Of a DNA stretch of 63,470 nt, positions 36,897 to 44,797 are shown piece after piece (within the stretch, counting starts at the first letter, position 1; each line of letters begins with the position of its first letter). The DNA is from Myxococcaceae bacterium. Lineage in GTDB: Bacteria; Myxococcota; Myxococcia; Myxococcales; Myxococcaceae. The translations under genes and the position numbers were made by a program. The stretch spans positions 1-63,470 of the forward strand of contig JADGRA010000039.1 in assembly GCA_017881265.1 (NCBI GenBank), given 5' to 3'. Below the pieces are notes generated by a model, which saw only the letters and a list, made by a program, of their open reading frames with translations, did no database searches and had not been told where the DNA came from.

Positions 36897-37748
36897 TCAG
36901 CGCGCGCCGGCCGACGACGCCAGGCGCACCACGGCGGCCACCTCGGCCGCCGTCTCGCCGAAGTGCGCCCCGGCCAACGCCACGCGGTGGGGGTGCTCGC
37001 GGGCCATCGGGCCACCCACCACCACCGGGGCGGAACAGCCCGCCACCACGGCACGGACGAAGGCCTCCATGTCCTCCGGCGGCCGCGGGGTGACGAAGGA
37101 AAGCGCCACCACGTCCACCTCGGAGGTGCGCGCCGCCTCCGTCACCGCCTCCACCGGCGTGTCCGCGCCCAGCACCGCCAGCCGCCAGCCGGCCGCTTTG
37201 AGATGGACGCCCAGGCCCAACACGCCCCCCTCGTGTTACTCCCCGCTGGGGCAGGCCAGCACCACCCGGGGGCCGGTGCCCGCCCCGGGCGCCTGGGTCA
37301 GGGCGCGCAGCCGCTGGCGCACCAGGGCCGAGGCCAGGTGTTCCCGCGCGACGTCCAGGCGGTCGGCCATCTGGCGCAAAAGCGGCAGGAGGAAGGTGTC
37401 GCACAACGCCACCGGCGTCATGACGCGCTGGGCTTCCGTCAGCACGGTGTCGGCGCCTTCGGTGTCCAGCACCGCCACGGCGGACCAGAAGCGCTCGCGC
37501 AGGTGTTCCGTCACGCTGACGGGCCACACCGGCACGGTGCGCACCTGCTCAATCGCCTCGCTGGCGCTGAAGCCCTCCTCAATCAGCTGCGCCACCCGGC
37601 GGATGGCCTCCACCTCGTCCCGCGAGTACGTGCGGTAGTTGTTTTCCCCGCGCGCAGGGCTGGGGAAGCCGTAGCGCCGTTCCCAGGCGCGCAGGGTGGC
37701 CTCGCGGATGCCGGTGAGGCGGGCAATGGTGCGGATGCGCAGCTTCAT
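36897..37748 (-). pseudogene. carA: CarA-type MerR-family repressor of carotenoid genes, interrupted by an in-frame TAA
   Basis: The reading frame starts at ATG 37748 and would give about 283 residues (usual for CarA/CarH). Residues 1-75 are a MerR-type HTH (KLRIRTIARLTGIREATLRAWERRYGFP), followed by the helical bundle with REH (136-137). A TAA codon at 37238-37236 stops it after Glu170 in PSGE; the frame continues HEGGVLGLGVHLKAAGWRL and a full B12-binding Rossmann domain to a TGA at 36897. In CarH the ligating motif is E-x-H, and here the stop replaces x. The Trp of the Wx9EH motif, expected at 126, is Gln, so this looks CarA-like (B12-independent) more than CarH-like. Whether the N-terminal product still represses is unknown. 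A sequencing error is possible. The upstream acyltransferase overlaps it by 4 nt. Confidence 0.85.
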
Positions 37749-38434
37749 GCCGTGCCCCCGCCGGGAAGGCCCCGCACCGCGTCCCAGCGCTCGGCCACCC
37801 CGGGCGCACCGGCAAGCAGCTGCTGCAGCCCATCCAGCCGCGTCCGTCGCGAAAGCGACGCCACCTGCGCCTCGAGCTGCCCGGCGAAGGTGGACAAGGG
37901 CCCGGGCGGGTGCACCGGCCCTAGTTCCAAAAGGACGTCCGGCCTCTCATGTTCAAAGAAGGCGTAGCGAATGCCCAGGGCGCAGCAGGGGGCCTGGGCC
38001 ATGCGGGCCAGCACCTCGACGCCGCGCAACAGGCGCAGCGGCCTCTCCCCGAAGGGGCGGATTTCCCCTTCCGGAAAGACGAACACCGCCGCGCGCGGCC
38101 GGCGCAGAAGAGACGCCGCGTAGCGCAGGGAAGCGAGGCTGCTTCTTGCCTCGCCGGGCCGGACGCCGAAGGCGCCAATGCGGCCGAGGAAGCGGTAGCG
38201 CTCGAGATTCTTTTCTTCCATCAGCGCGTAGGCGTCCCAGCCCGCGGCCCGGCCGAGGGCGTGGACGACGAAGCCGTCCCACCAGCTGGTGTGGTTGGCG
38301 TAGACGAGGAGGCCGCGGTCCGCCTTGGGCAGCGTGCCGGACAGCCACACCCCGCGGAAGGCGTGGCGAATTTTTCGCCGCAGGTAGGCCTCCACCACGA
38401 AGGTGCCGAGGCCGCCCTTGTTGGCCTTCCTCAC
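37745..38434 (-). CDS. Acyltransferase (lysophospholipid acyltransferase-like) of the carotenoid operon
   Basis: About 229 residues. The acyltransferase motif is NHTSWWDG (HX4D), and a VFPEGEIRPFG block matches the second motif. No N-terminal membrane anchor is obvious. The start is a GTG at 38434 in a GTGA overlap with crtYd. The next gene, carA, starts in an ATGA overlap. Its place inside the operon suggests acylation of a carotenoid glycoside. Monocyclic carotenoid glycoside fatty-acid esters are known from myxobacteria. That role is inference. Confidence 0.8.
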   Translation of the reverse strand: MRKANKGGLGTFVVEAYLRRKIRHAFRGVWLSGTLPKADRGLLVYANHTSWWDGFVVHALGRAAGWDAYALMEEKNLERYRFLGRIGAFGVRPGEARSSLASLRYAASLLRRPRAAVFVFPEGEIRPFGERPLRLLRGVEVLARMAQAPCCALGIRYAFFEHERPDVLLELGPVHPPGPLSTFAGQLEAQVASLSRRTRLDGLQQLLAGAPGVAERWDAVRGLPGGGTA

Positions 38435-38787
38435 GTCGACTCTCCCCGGACCGGGGCGCGCCAGGCCCAGCCCTTGCTGAAAAGCGCCAGGCCGAAGGCC
38501 ACCAGCAAGTTCGTGAGGAGGAAGAAGAGGGCCTCTTCCAGAGGGACGTGCCACAGGTACACGCCGAGGTGGCTGCCCTCGCCGAAAGCCCACACCCCCT
38601 GGGAGACGGCCAATTCATCCCCCAGTACCAGCCACGCCGTCACCCAAAGGGCCGGCGGTAGCACGGTGCGCACCAGCGCCGGAAAGCGCCGGCCCCAGGC
38701 CCGCGCCAGAAGTCCCAGCTGCAGCGCGAGGACAGGCAGGCCCCAGCCGAGAAGGTGCAGCAGGTACGCCCAGCGTCCCGCACTCAT
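38431..38787 (-). CDS. crtYd: Lycopene cyclase subunit CrtYd (heterodimeric type)
   Basis: A 118-residue membrane protein with three hydrophobic segments. It contains the GVYLWHVPLEEALFFLLTN motif characteristic of one half of CrtYc/CrtYd cyclases. With CrtYc it forms a beta-ring from the lycopene psi-end. Myxococcus CrtYc/CrtYd is a monocyclase, giving gamma-carotene. It overlaps crtYc and the acyltransferase by 4 nt each. Confidence 0.88.
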   Translation of the reverse strand: MSAGRWAYLLHLLGWGLPVLALQLGLLARAWGRRFPALVRTVLPPALWVTAWLVLGDELAVSQGVWAFGEGSHLGVYLWHVPLEEALFFLLTNLLVAFGLALFSKGWAWRAPVRGEST

Positions 38788-39107
38788 GCCGCCCTCCCAC
38801 CGTACTCCGGAAGGCGCCCCAGGCGCCGGCGCACCCACAGTCCCGTCAGCAGCGTCTGCAGCCCGAAGAAGAGGTACTCCTCCAGAGGCAGACCTGCCAG
38901 CCGCAGCCCCCACGTTTTTCCGGGCGGGAAGTCCCACAGCCCGTGCCGCACCGCCCAGCTGTCCCACGGGGTGGTGGCCGCGTACACCACCAGCAAAAGC
39001 AGCAGCAGCGGTCCCCACGGGCGGCGCCGGACGTCCCTTCGCCAGGCCCAGGCGAGAAGGGCGAGGGGCAGCACCAGAAAGAAGAGGAGGAAGTGGCCGT
39101 ACGTCAC
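38784..39107 (-). CDS. crtYc: Lycopene cyclase subunit CrtYc (heterodimeric type)
   Basis: About 107 residues with three hydrophobic segments and the GLPLEEYLFFGLQTLLTG motif. It starts at GTG 39107 in a GTGA overlap with the glycosyltransferase stop, and its stop overlaps crtYd. It partners with CrtYd in lycopene ring closure. Another in-frame ORF extends upstream, but that part belongs to the glycosyltransferase. Confidence 0.87.
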   Translation of the reverse strand: MTYGHFLLFFLVLPLALLAWAWRRDVRRRPWGPLLLLLLVVYAATTPWDSWAVRHGLWDFPPGKTWGLRLAGLPLEEYLFFGLQTLLTGLWVRRRLGRLPEYGGRAA

Positions 39108-40201
39108 GGTTCCTCCAGGGGCAACAGGGCCGGTTCCAGGCGTCCGCCCGGAAGTAGCCAGAAGCACCGGCCGCGCCAGGCGACGTCGCGCACGGCCAGG
39201 GCATGGACGAAGGACACCAGCAAGAGGGCCTCACCCAGCGGCCACTCGCGCGCGGCCTGCGCGCGCTGGCCCGGCCGCGCCAGGCGCACGGCCAGCGCGG
39301 TGCGGGCCGCCCACAACAGGGACACCAGGCCCCAAAGCCAGGGCGAGCCGGCCAGCAGCGCCACGGGCAGGAGGACGGGCGTCGGGCACAGCAGCAAGGG
39401 GACGGTGGGCAACAGCGCCGGGCGGTGGGCGCGCAGCACCCGCATCCACCGGCTGAAGCGCCGCACCACCGCGCCGCTGCCCAAGGGCCCCCCGAGCGGC
39501 ATGGGCGCCGGCGCGCAGGCCAGCACCACCCGGCTGCCCATGGCGTGAAGCCGCAGGGCCAGTTCCAAGTCCTCGCCCAGGTAGTGGCCGAGGCCCGGCA
39601 GCAGCGCCTGGGCCTCGCGCCCCAGCCCCAGCGCCTTTCCGCACAGTGCCGGGGCGCCCAGACTCATGAGGTGGAGCGGGACGAAGGCCTGGTGCGTCCA
39701 GGCCAGCAGCGCCTGCGCCGCCCGGGCGGCCAGGCCCACCGCACCGGTGGGTTCCGGCGCTGCGGTGCACAGGGGCGCGCCGTCCGCCAACGGCAGCGCC
39801 AGCGCGGTGACGAGGGCCGCGTCCACGGCGACGTCCGCGTCCACTGCCAGCACCACTTCCTCCGCGCGGGGCAGCGTCGCCAGCGCGTAACGCAAGTGGC
39901 CCACCTTGCGGTTGGGTTCCACGGGGTCCGAGTACAGCCAGTCCATGTGCGCGGGCAGCCGCGGCCGGTAGGGGGACAGCACCACGTGGCGCAGGGCCCC
40001 GCCGTACGGCACCGGCAACGCTAGGTTTTGCAGCTCGCGCTCGGTGGGTTCATCCAACGGGCGCAGCAACAGGACGGCCGGCAAGGCACCGGGGGCGGCC
40101 GGGGCCGGGCGGCGACGGGGCAGAAGCCGCGCCAGCGTGACGGCGCTGAAGAGGACGGCCACGGTGGCCCAGGCCAGCGCGAAAACAAGGGCCGCATTCA
40201 T
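39104..40201 (-). CDS. Family GT21-like glycosyltransferase of the carotenoid operon
   Basis: A 365-residue membrane glycosyltransferase. An N-terminal membrane helix (about 1-26) is followed by the GT domain with DAD at 121-123, a catalytic acid in YLGEDLEL (about 208-214) and RFSRW at 248-252, the (Q/R)xxRW motif of ceramide glucosyltransferase and HpnI relatives. C-terminal hydrophobic segments follow. Located between crtC and crtYc with 4-nt overlaps at both ends, it is the best candidate for glycosylating the 1'-hydroxyl made by CrtC. This is inference; the sugar is unknown. Starts at ATG 40201. Confidence 0.82.
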   Translation of the reverse strand: MNAALVFALAWATVAVLFSAVTLARLLPRRRPAPAAPGALPAVLLLRPLDEPTERELQNLALPVPYGGALRHVVLSPYRPRLPAHMDWLYSDPVEPNRKVGHLRYALATLPRAEEVVLAVDADVAVDAALVTALALPLADGAPLCTAAPEPTGAVGLAARAAQALLAWTHQAFVPLHLMSLGAPALCGKALGLGREAQALLPGLGHYLGEDLELALRLHAMGSRVVLACAPAPMPLGGPLGSGAVVRRFSRWMRVLRAHRPALLPTVPLLLCPTPVLLPVALLAGSPWLWGLVSLLWAARTALAVRLARPGQRAQAAREWPLGEALLLVSFVHALAVRDVAWRGRCFWLLPGGRLEPALLPLEEP

Positions 40202-41118
40202 GCGGCACGCTCCACCCGCGTCCGGAAGTGCGCCATCCACCGGACGAGGGGCGAGCGGAAGCGGCGAAAGTCCGCCACTTCCCCCAGCGCCTGCGCCGTC
40301 CCGGAAGACGCCTCCAGCCGCGCGTAAAAGGGCGAGGATTCCAGAAGCCGCGGGGCGGCCAGGCGCAGCGGCCCGGCCTGCAAGGCGGACGGCACCGCAA
40401 GGCCCCAGCCGGTGCGCACGAAGGGGGACGGCGGCTGTTGCCGCCGGATGAGAGTGGCGCCCGCGGACGTGGCGGACACCCACAGGGCCTGGCCGGCGGG
40501 AAGCTGGTAGTGGACGTGGGTGGCGTCGGGGGCGTGCACGCGCGCCCACGTCCATCCGGGCAAGTCCGTCCCCAGGGGCACCTCGCCTGCGTTGCTGTCG
40601 TGGTAGCCGACGCCTTCCAGCACCTCCCCCAACAGCGGCAGGCGAAAGGTGGCCCGGGCCCGCGGGACCAGCGGCGTCCAACGGTGGGAAAGGCCCTCCA
40701 CCAGCGTCTGGGGCGGAAGCCCGGGGACTTCCGGCCGCAGGGTGAGAGCGGCCTTGGTGAGGGGGCCGAAGGGGGCGCACCGCTCACGGACGAAGAAGTC
40801 CACCGTGCCGTCCGGGTGGTAGTGAAGGCGGGAGTTGCCGATGCGCAGGCTGCGCCCGTCGGCCTGGGCGCCGGCGTATTCGCTCAGCACCCACTGCTGC
40901 CGCACCCCGCGGCGGTAGAGGGCGAAGTTGACGGCGCAGTGCTGCAGGGGCGCGGCGCCGTGGGCGGCGCGCGCCGCGTAGCGCGCGGAGAAGAGACTCC
41001 CCAGCATGAGGATGAAGACGGCCGTGGTGTCCCCGGCGACGACGTCCGCGTAGTACCAGCGGTAGGCCCCGGGCGCCTCCGGCACGGACAGCAAAGCTGG
41101 AGCAGCGTCGGCCGTCAT
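40198..41118 (-). CDS. crtC: Carotenoid 1,2-hydratase (CrtC)
   Basis: A 306-residue protein matching hydroxyneurosporene synthase. Recognised blocks are YYADVVAGDTTAVFILMLGS near the start, the FALYRRGVRQ strand and YHDSNAG near the middle. It adds water across the 1,2 double bond of an acyclic end, giving a 1-hydroxy group. That group is a likely site for glycosylation by the enzyme encoded just downstream. ATGA overlaps occur at both ends. No CrtD is in the window. Confidence 0.88.
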   Translation of the reverse strand: MTADAAPALLSVPEAPGAYRWYYADVVAGDTTAVFILMLGSLFSARYAARAAHGAAPLQHCAVNFALYRRGVRQQWVLSEYAGAQADGRSLRIGNSRLHYHPDGTVDFFVRERCAPFGPLTKAALTLRPEVPGLPPQTLVEGLSHRWTPLVPRARATFRLPLLGEVLEGVGYHDSNAGEVPLGTDLPGWTWARVHAPDATHVHYQLPAGQALWVSATSAGATLIRRQQPPSPFVRTGWGLAVPSALQAGPLRLAAPRLLESSPFYARLEASSGTAQALGEVADFRRFRSPLVRWMAHFRTRVERAA

Positions 41119-42062
41119 GTCGACGTCTCGCTGGGAAGCAGCGGCACGGCGGGCTCCGCCGCCGGCGCGGGCAGCAGCGTCTGGGGACGGAAGAGGGCCC
41201 GGATGGCCAGCCGCAGCTTCGCGGAAAACGGCACGTGGGCCCGGGCGGAGAAGACGTCGTAGCCCTGCGCCTCGATGGCGCAGAGGATGCCCCCGTAGAG
41301 GGCGCCCATCAGCTTCACCATGCGGCGCGTGCCGAAGCCCTGCAGGAAGGGGATGCCGCGCGCGGCGCGGGCGTAGAAGGCGCGGGCGCGCGCAATCTGG
41401 CAGCGCAGGAAGGCGCGCATGCGGTCATCCACCTGCGCGCGCTGCAGGTCCTCCTCGCCGAGGCCGAAGGCGGACAACTCGTCCGCCGGCAGGTAGACAC
41501 GGCCGCGGGCCAGGTCCTCCTTCACGTCCCGGAGGATGTTGGTGAGCTGCATGGCGCGGCCCAGGTCCGCCGCCGCCGTGAGGGCCCGCTCGTCCGAGTA
41601 GCCCAGCACCGGGCACAGCATGAGGCCCACCGTGCCCGCCACGCAGTAGCAGTAGCGGTCGAGCTCGGCGAAGCGCGGGTAGGCCTTCAGCCGTAAGTCC
41701 ATCTCCATCCCGGACAAAAGGTCCAGAAACGGCGCGCGCGGAATGGCAAAGCGCCGGATGGCATCCTTCAGCGCGGCCAATTCTGCCGGGTGCCAGGGGT
41801 AGTCCTGCCCGCCCGTGTCCTCGGCGGGACTTGCGTCGAAGAGGTGGGCCACCAGCGCCCGGGCGCGGGCCAGCCGCTCGGCTACGGCGTCCGTCGGCCC
41901 CACGTCCACCACGTCATCCAGCCGGCGGCAGAAGGCGTACAGGGCGAAGGCCGCCCGGCGCCGTGCCCCGAAGAGAAGCAGGGAGGCGACGTAGAAGCTG
42001 CGGGCGTGCACGCGCGTCAGGCCCTGCGCGCGCCGGTACCCTTCTTTCACCAGGGCCGTCAC
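41115..42062 (-). CDS. crtB: Phytoene synthase
   Basis: A 315-residue squalene/phytoene synthase. Asp-rich motif 1 is RRLDDVVD and the second motif is QLTNILRDVKEDL; YCYCVAGTVGLM lies between them. It condenses two geranylgeranyl-PP to phytoene at the membrane. GTGA overlap with crtI upstream and ATGA overlap with crtC downstream show tight translational coupling. Confidence 0.93.
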   Translation of the reverse strand: MTALVKEGYRRAQGLTRVHARSFYVASLLLFGARRRAAFALYAFCRRLDDVVDVGPTDAVAERLARARALVAHLFDASPAEDTGGQDYPWHPAELAALKDAIRRFAIPRAPFLDLLSGMEMDLRLKAYPRFAELDRYCYCVAGTVGLMLCPVLGYSDERALTAAADLGRAMQLTNILRDVKEDLARGRVYLPADELSAFGLGEEDLQRAQVDDRMRAFLRCQIARARAFYARAARGIPFLQGFGTRRMVKLMGALYGGILCAIEAQGYDVFSARAHVPFSAKLRLAIRALFRPQTLLPAPAAEPAVPLLPSETST

Positions 42063-43591
42063 GCGGCGACTCCCAGGGGCGCCTCGGCCGGCTGCCGCAG
42101 CACCGCGCCAAGCTGAAGGGCGTGCGCGCGCATGCGCTGGACGGCCAATTCGGCGGACACCATGACGGTGGGCAGCCCCGTCCCGGGGGCGGTGGAGGCG
42201 CCGACGAAGAATAGGTTTTTCAGGTGGGCGTCCTGGTGGCGCGGGCGGAAGGGGCCCACCTGGCCCAGGTGCATGCTGAGGCCGAAGGCGCTGCCCTTTT
42301 CCAGGCCGTACGACGTCTCCCAGTCGTCCGGGGTGAAGCTGCGCTCCACCTCAATCCGCTGCTCGAGGGGGAAGCCTTCCTGGGCCAGGCGGGCAAACAC
42401 CTTGGCCCGCAGCCTGGGGCCCTCCACCGCCCAGTCCAGCCCCGGGTGGCGGTGCGGCACCGGCACCAGCACGTAGACGCTGTCCTTGCCCGGCGGCGCC
42501 AGCGAGGCGTCAGTGCGGTTGGGCACCGCAACGTAGAAGCTCGGGTCCTCCGGCACGCGGTGGTGCTGGAATATGTCGTCGAAGGACTGCCGGTAGCCGC
42601 GGCCGAGGAAGACGCTGTGGTGGCCGAGGCCGACGGCGGGCCGCTGCAGCCCCAGGTACAAAAGGTAGCCGCTGGAGGTGTAGTGCAGCCGCGCGGGCCG
42701 CCGCAGCCGGGTGTGGGCACTGTCCAGCAGCGTCCGGTAGGCAAAGGGCAAGTCCACGTTGCACAGCACAAGGTCCGCGGACACGCGCGTGCCATCCGAC
42801 AGCTCCACGCCCTCCACCGCCCCCGGGCAACTGAGGATGCGGCGCACTTCGGCGCGGTAGTGCAGCCGGGCGCCCTGGGTACGGGCCAGCTTCTCCAGGC
42901 CGAGCGGTAGCACGTACAGGCCGCCCTTGGCGAAGTACACCCCGACGCCCATCTCGCTGAAGGGCAGCAGCCCGTACACCGCCGGAGCCCGGTAGGGGGA
43001 CATGCCGAGGTACATTGCCTGGAAGGTGACGGCCGCCTGCAGCCGCTCGTCCTTCAGGAAGCTTCGCGCCACCTGGGCCAGGCTTTGGTGGGCCCGTAGC
43101 CGCAGCATGTGCCAGAGGTTGGCCGGGGTGAGGAAGTCGGCCGGCCCGTCGAAGTTGCGCAGCACGAAGCGCTCCAGCCCCACCCGGTACTGCTGGCCGG
43201 ACAGGGCGAGGAAGCGCAGGAAGCCCGGGGCGCTGCCCGGGACGAGGGCTTCCAGTTCGGCCGACAGCGCCGCCAGGTCAGACTGCAGGGTGAGGCCGGT
43301 GCCGTCCGGGAAGTGCAGGCGGTAGTTGGGGTGCAGGCGGCTGAGGCTGAGGTAGTCCTCCAGCTTCTCGCCCACCGCCTGGAAGGTGCGGGCCAGCACC
43401 TCGGGCATGAGGAGGATGGTGGGGCCGGTGTCGAAGGTGAAGCCGCCCAGGCGCAGCTGGCCGCAGCGGCCACCCGGGCCGGCGTGTTTTTCAAAGACGT
43501 CCACCTCGAAGCCGGCGTGCGCCAGGCGCGCCGCCGCGGCCAGGCCGCCGACGCCCGCTCCCACCACCGCCACTCTCAGTCGCCGTGCCAC
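42059..43591 (-). CDS. crtI: Phytoene desaturase (CrtI type)
   Basis: A 510-residue FAD enzyme. Residues 6-35 form the dinucleotide-binding VVGAGVGGLAAAARLAHAG fold, and the family C-terminal block GASTAPGTGLPTVMVSAELA is intact. It turns phytoene into neurosporene or lycopene. Myxococcus xanthus has two desaturases (CrtIa and CrtIb) in its cluster; only this one is present here. The start is GTG 43591, 44 nt after crtE. It overlaps crtB by 4 nt. Confidence 0.92.
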   Translation of the reverse strand: MARRLRVAVVGAGVGGLAAAARLAHAGFEVDVFEKHAGPGGRCGQLRLGGFTFDTGPTILLMPEVLARTFQAVGEKLEDYLSLSRLHPNYRLHFPDGTGLTLQSDLAALSAELEALVPGSAPGFLRFLALSGQQYRVGLERFVLRNFDGPADFLTPANLWHMLRLRAHQSLAQVARSFLKDERLQAAVTFQAMYLGMSPYRAPAVYGLLPFSEMGVGVYFAKGGLYVLPLGLEKLARTQGARLHYRAEVRRILSCPGAVEGVELSDGTRVSADLVLCNVDLPFAYRTLLDSAHTRLRRPARLHYTSSGYLLYLGLQRPAVGLGHHSVFLGRGYRQSFDDIFQHHRVPEDPSFYVAVPNRTDASLAPPGKDSVYVLVPVPHRHPGLDWAVEGPRLRAKVFARLAQEGFPLEQRIEVERSFTPDDWETSYGLEKGSAFGLSMHLGQVGPFRPRHQDAHLKNLFFVGASTAPGTGLPTVMVSAELAVQRMRAHALQLGAVLRQPAEAPLGVAA

Positions 43592-43635
43592 GTGCCGTCT
43601 TCCCCCTTCAGGGAGGCCCCTTTCTAGCGCCTTCG

Positions 43636-44697
43636 CTACGCTGAGCGCCGGGCCAGTAGGACCAGCAACTCGTCCAGGACGTCCGCCACGCCGCCGCCCG
43701 GGGGCAGGGCGGCCACCGCCGCGCGGGCGGCGCGGGTGGCCCGGTCCACCAGCCGTTCCGTGGCGGCCAACCCCCCGTAGGAGGCCACCAGGCTGCGCGC
43801 CCGGGCCAGCGCCACCGGATTCGCGCTGCGCAGATTCCACAACGACTGCAGCTCCGCCCGCACCGAGTCCGGGGCGCGCAGGTGCGCCGCCACCACCGGG
43901 AAGGTGCGCTTGCCTTCGACGAAGTCCCCATCGGCGCACTTGCCGCAGGCATGGGTGTCGCCGAAAAGGCCCAGCAAGTCGTCCCGCAGCTGGTAGGCCA
44001 GGCCCATGTGCCGGCCCACGCGCTCCAGGGCCTGAAGCAGCCCCGGCTGGGCCCCGGCCAGCATGGCCCCGCACACCAGCGGGGCGACGAAGCCGTAGCG
44101 TGCCGTCTTCAACCGGGCCACGCGCAGCGCCTGGGTGAGGGTGACGTCGGCCAGCGGGGTGCGCCCTAAGTCAATGTCCAGGTACTGGCCGGCGGCTGTC
44201 TGCCGGCAGATGGACAGGTAGTACTGCACCGCGCGGCGGGCCGCCGGAAGGCCGCTCTCCAGCATGGCCTCCACGCTTCGGGCAAACAGGTGGTCTCCCA
44301 CCACCACCGCCAGGTCCGCGCCCAGCTTGCCGGCGCCCAACAGGCGGTGCAGCGCGGGGCCACCCCGGCGCAGCTCCGCCCCGTCGGCCACGTCGTCGTG
44401 GATGAGGAGGAAGGTGTGCAGCAACTCGAAGCCGGCGGCGAAGTGCCACAGGCGCTCCGGCACGGCCGAGCTGCCCTTGGCGATGGCGTGCCCCAGCGCC
44501 AACAGCGCCGGACGCATCCGCTTGGCGGGGCGAAGCGTATAGGCTTGCGCGTGCGCCATGGCCTGTGTCCACCGCACGTCCAGCCCCTCCTCGTCCGGAA
44601 GCTGGAAGAGACGGCGCAGCTCGGCCTCCACACGCACCTGCACGTGGGACAGCCAGAGGGGGGCCAGGGAGGTGGGGGTGGCGAGGGAGAGGGCCAT
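43636..44697 (-). CDS. crtE: Geranylgeranyl diphosphate synthase
   Basis: A 353-residue trans-prenyl synthase. The first Asp-rich motif is IHDDVADG and the second is LRDDLLGLFGD; GKRTFP and the RPALLALGHA helix also fit. It makes C20 diphosphate for CrtB. First gene of the carotenoid operon. I take ATG 44697, since the longer ORF crosses the operator region; another in-frame ATG at 44799 would overlap the divergent gene. Confidence 0.92.
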   Translation of the reverse strand: MALSLATPTSLAPLWLSHVQVRVEAELRRLFQLPDEEGLDVRWTQAMAHAQAYTLRPAKRMRPALLALGHAIAKGSSAVPERLWHFAAGFELLHTFLLIHDDVADGAELRRGGPALHRLLGAGKLGADLAVVVGDHLFARSVEAMLESGLPAARRAVQYYLSICRQTAAGQYLDIDLGRTPLADVTLTQALRVARLKTARYGFVAPLVCGAMLAGAQPGLLQALERVGRHMGLAYQLRDDLLGLFGDTHACGKCADGDFVEGKRTFPVVAAHLRAPDSVRAELQSLWNLRSANPVALARARSLVASYGGLAATERLVDRATRAARAAVAALPPGGGVADVLDELLVLLARRSA

Positions 44698-44757
44698 GCG
44701 GTTGGCTCCGGCAACTCTTGGAGGAGACGGGCTTGCAGTAATCTTCTGTCGAGGGTA

Positions 44758-44785
44758 CGTCAAGGCCTTGTATACTGTTTGTAGA
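44758..44785. promoter_or_regulatory. Three 11-bp-spaced TnTACA-like repeats between crtE and the divergent gene (probable CarA/CarH operator)
   Basis: Read on the minus strand, TCTACA (44785-44780), TATACA (44774-44769) and the weaker TTGACG (44763-44758) begin at exact 11-bp steps. This agrees with the TnTACA direct repeats at 11 bp bound by CarH in Thermus and with the CarA/CarH operators of Myxococcus. The third repeat is also a -35-like box for crtE. On the plus strand, TATACT at 44771-44776 is a good -10 for the gene at 44798. So one regulator may control both directions. Binding is not tested. Confidence 0.65.
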
Positions 44786-44797
44786 TAGGAGTTTTGC

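Noticed and set aside
37221-37223. A GTG after the TAA in carA as the start of a separate B12-binding protein
   Set aside because: It lies in the same frame only 12 nt after the stop, has no ribosome site and would lack the HTH and the start of the B12 domain, so a broken CarA is simpler.
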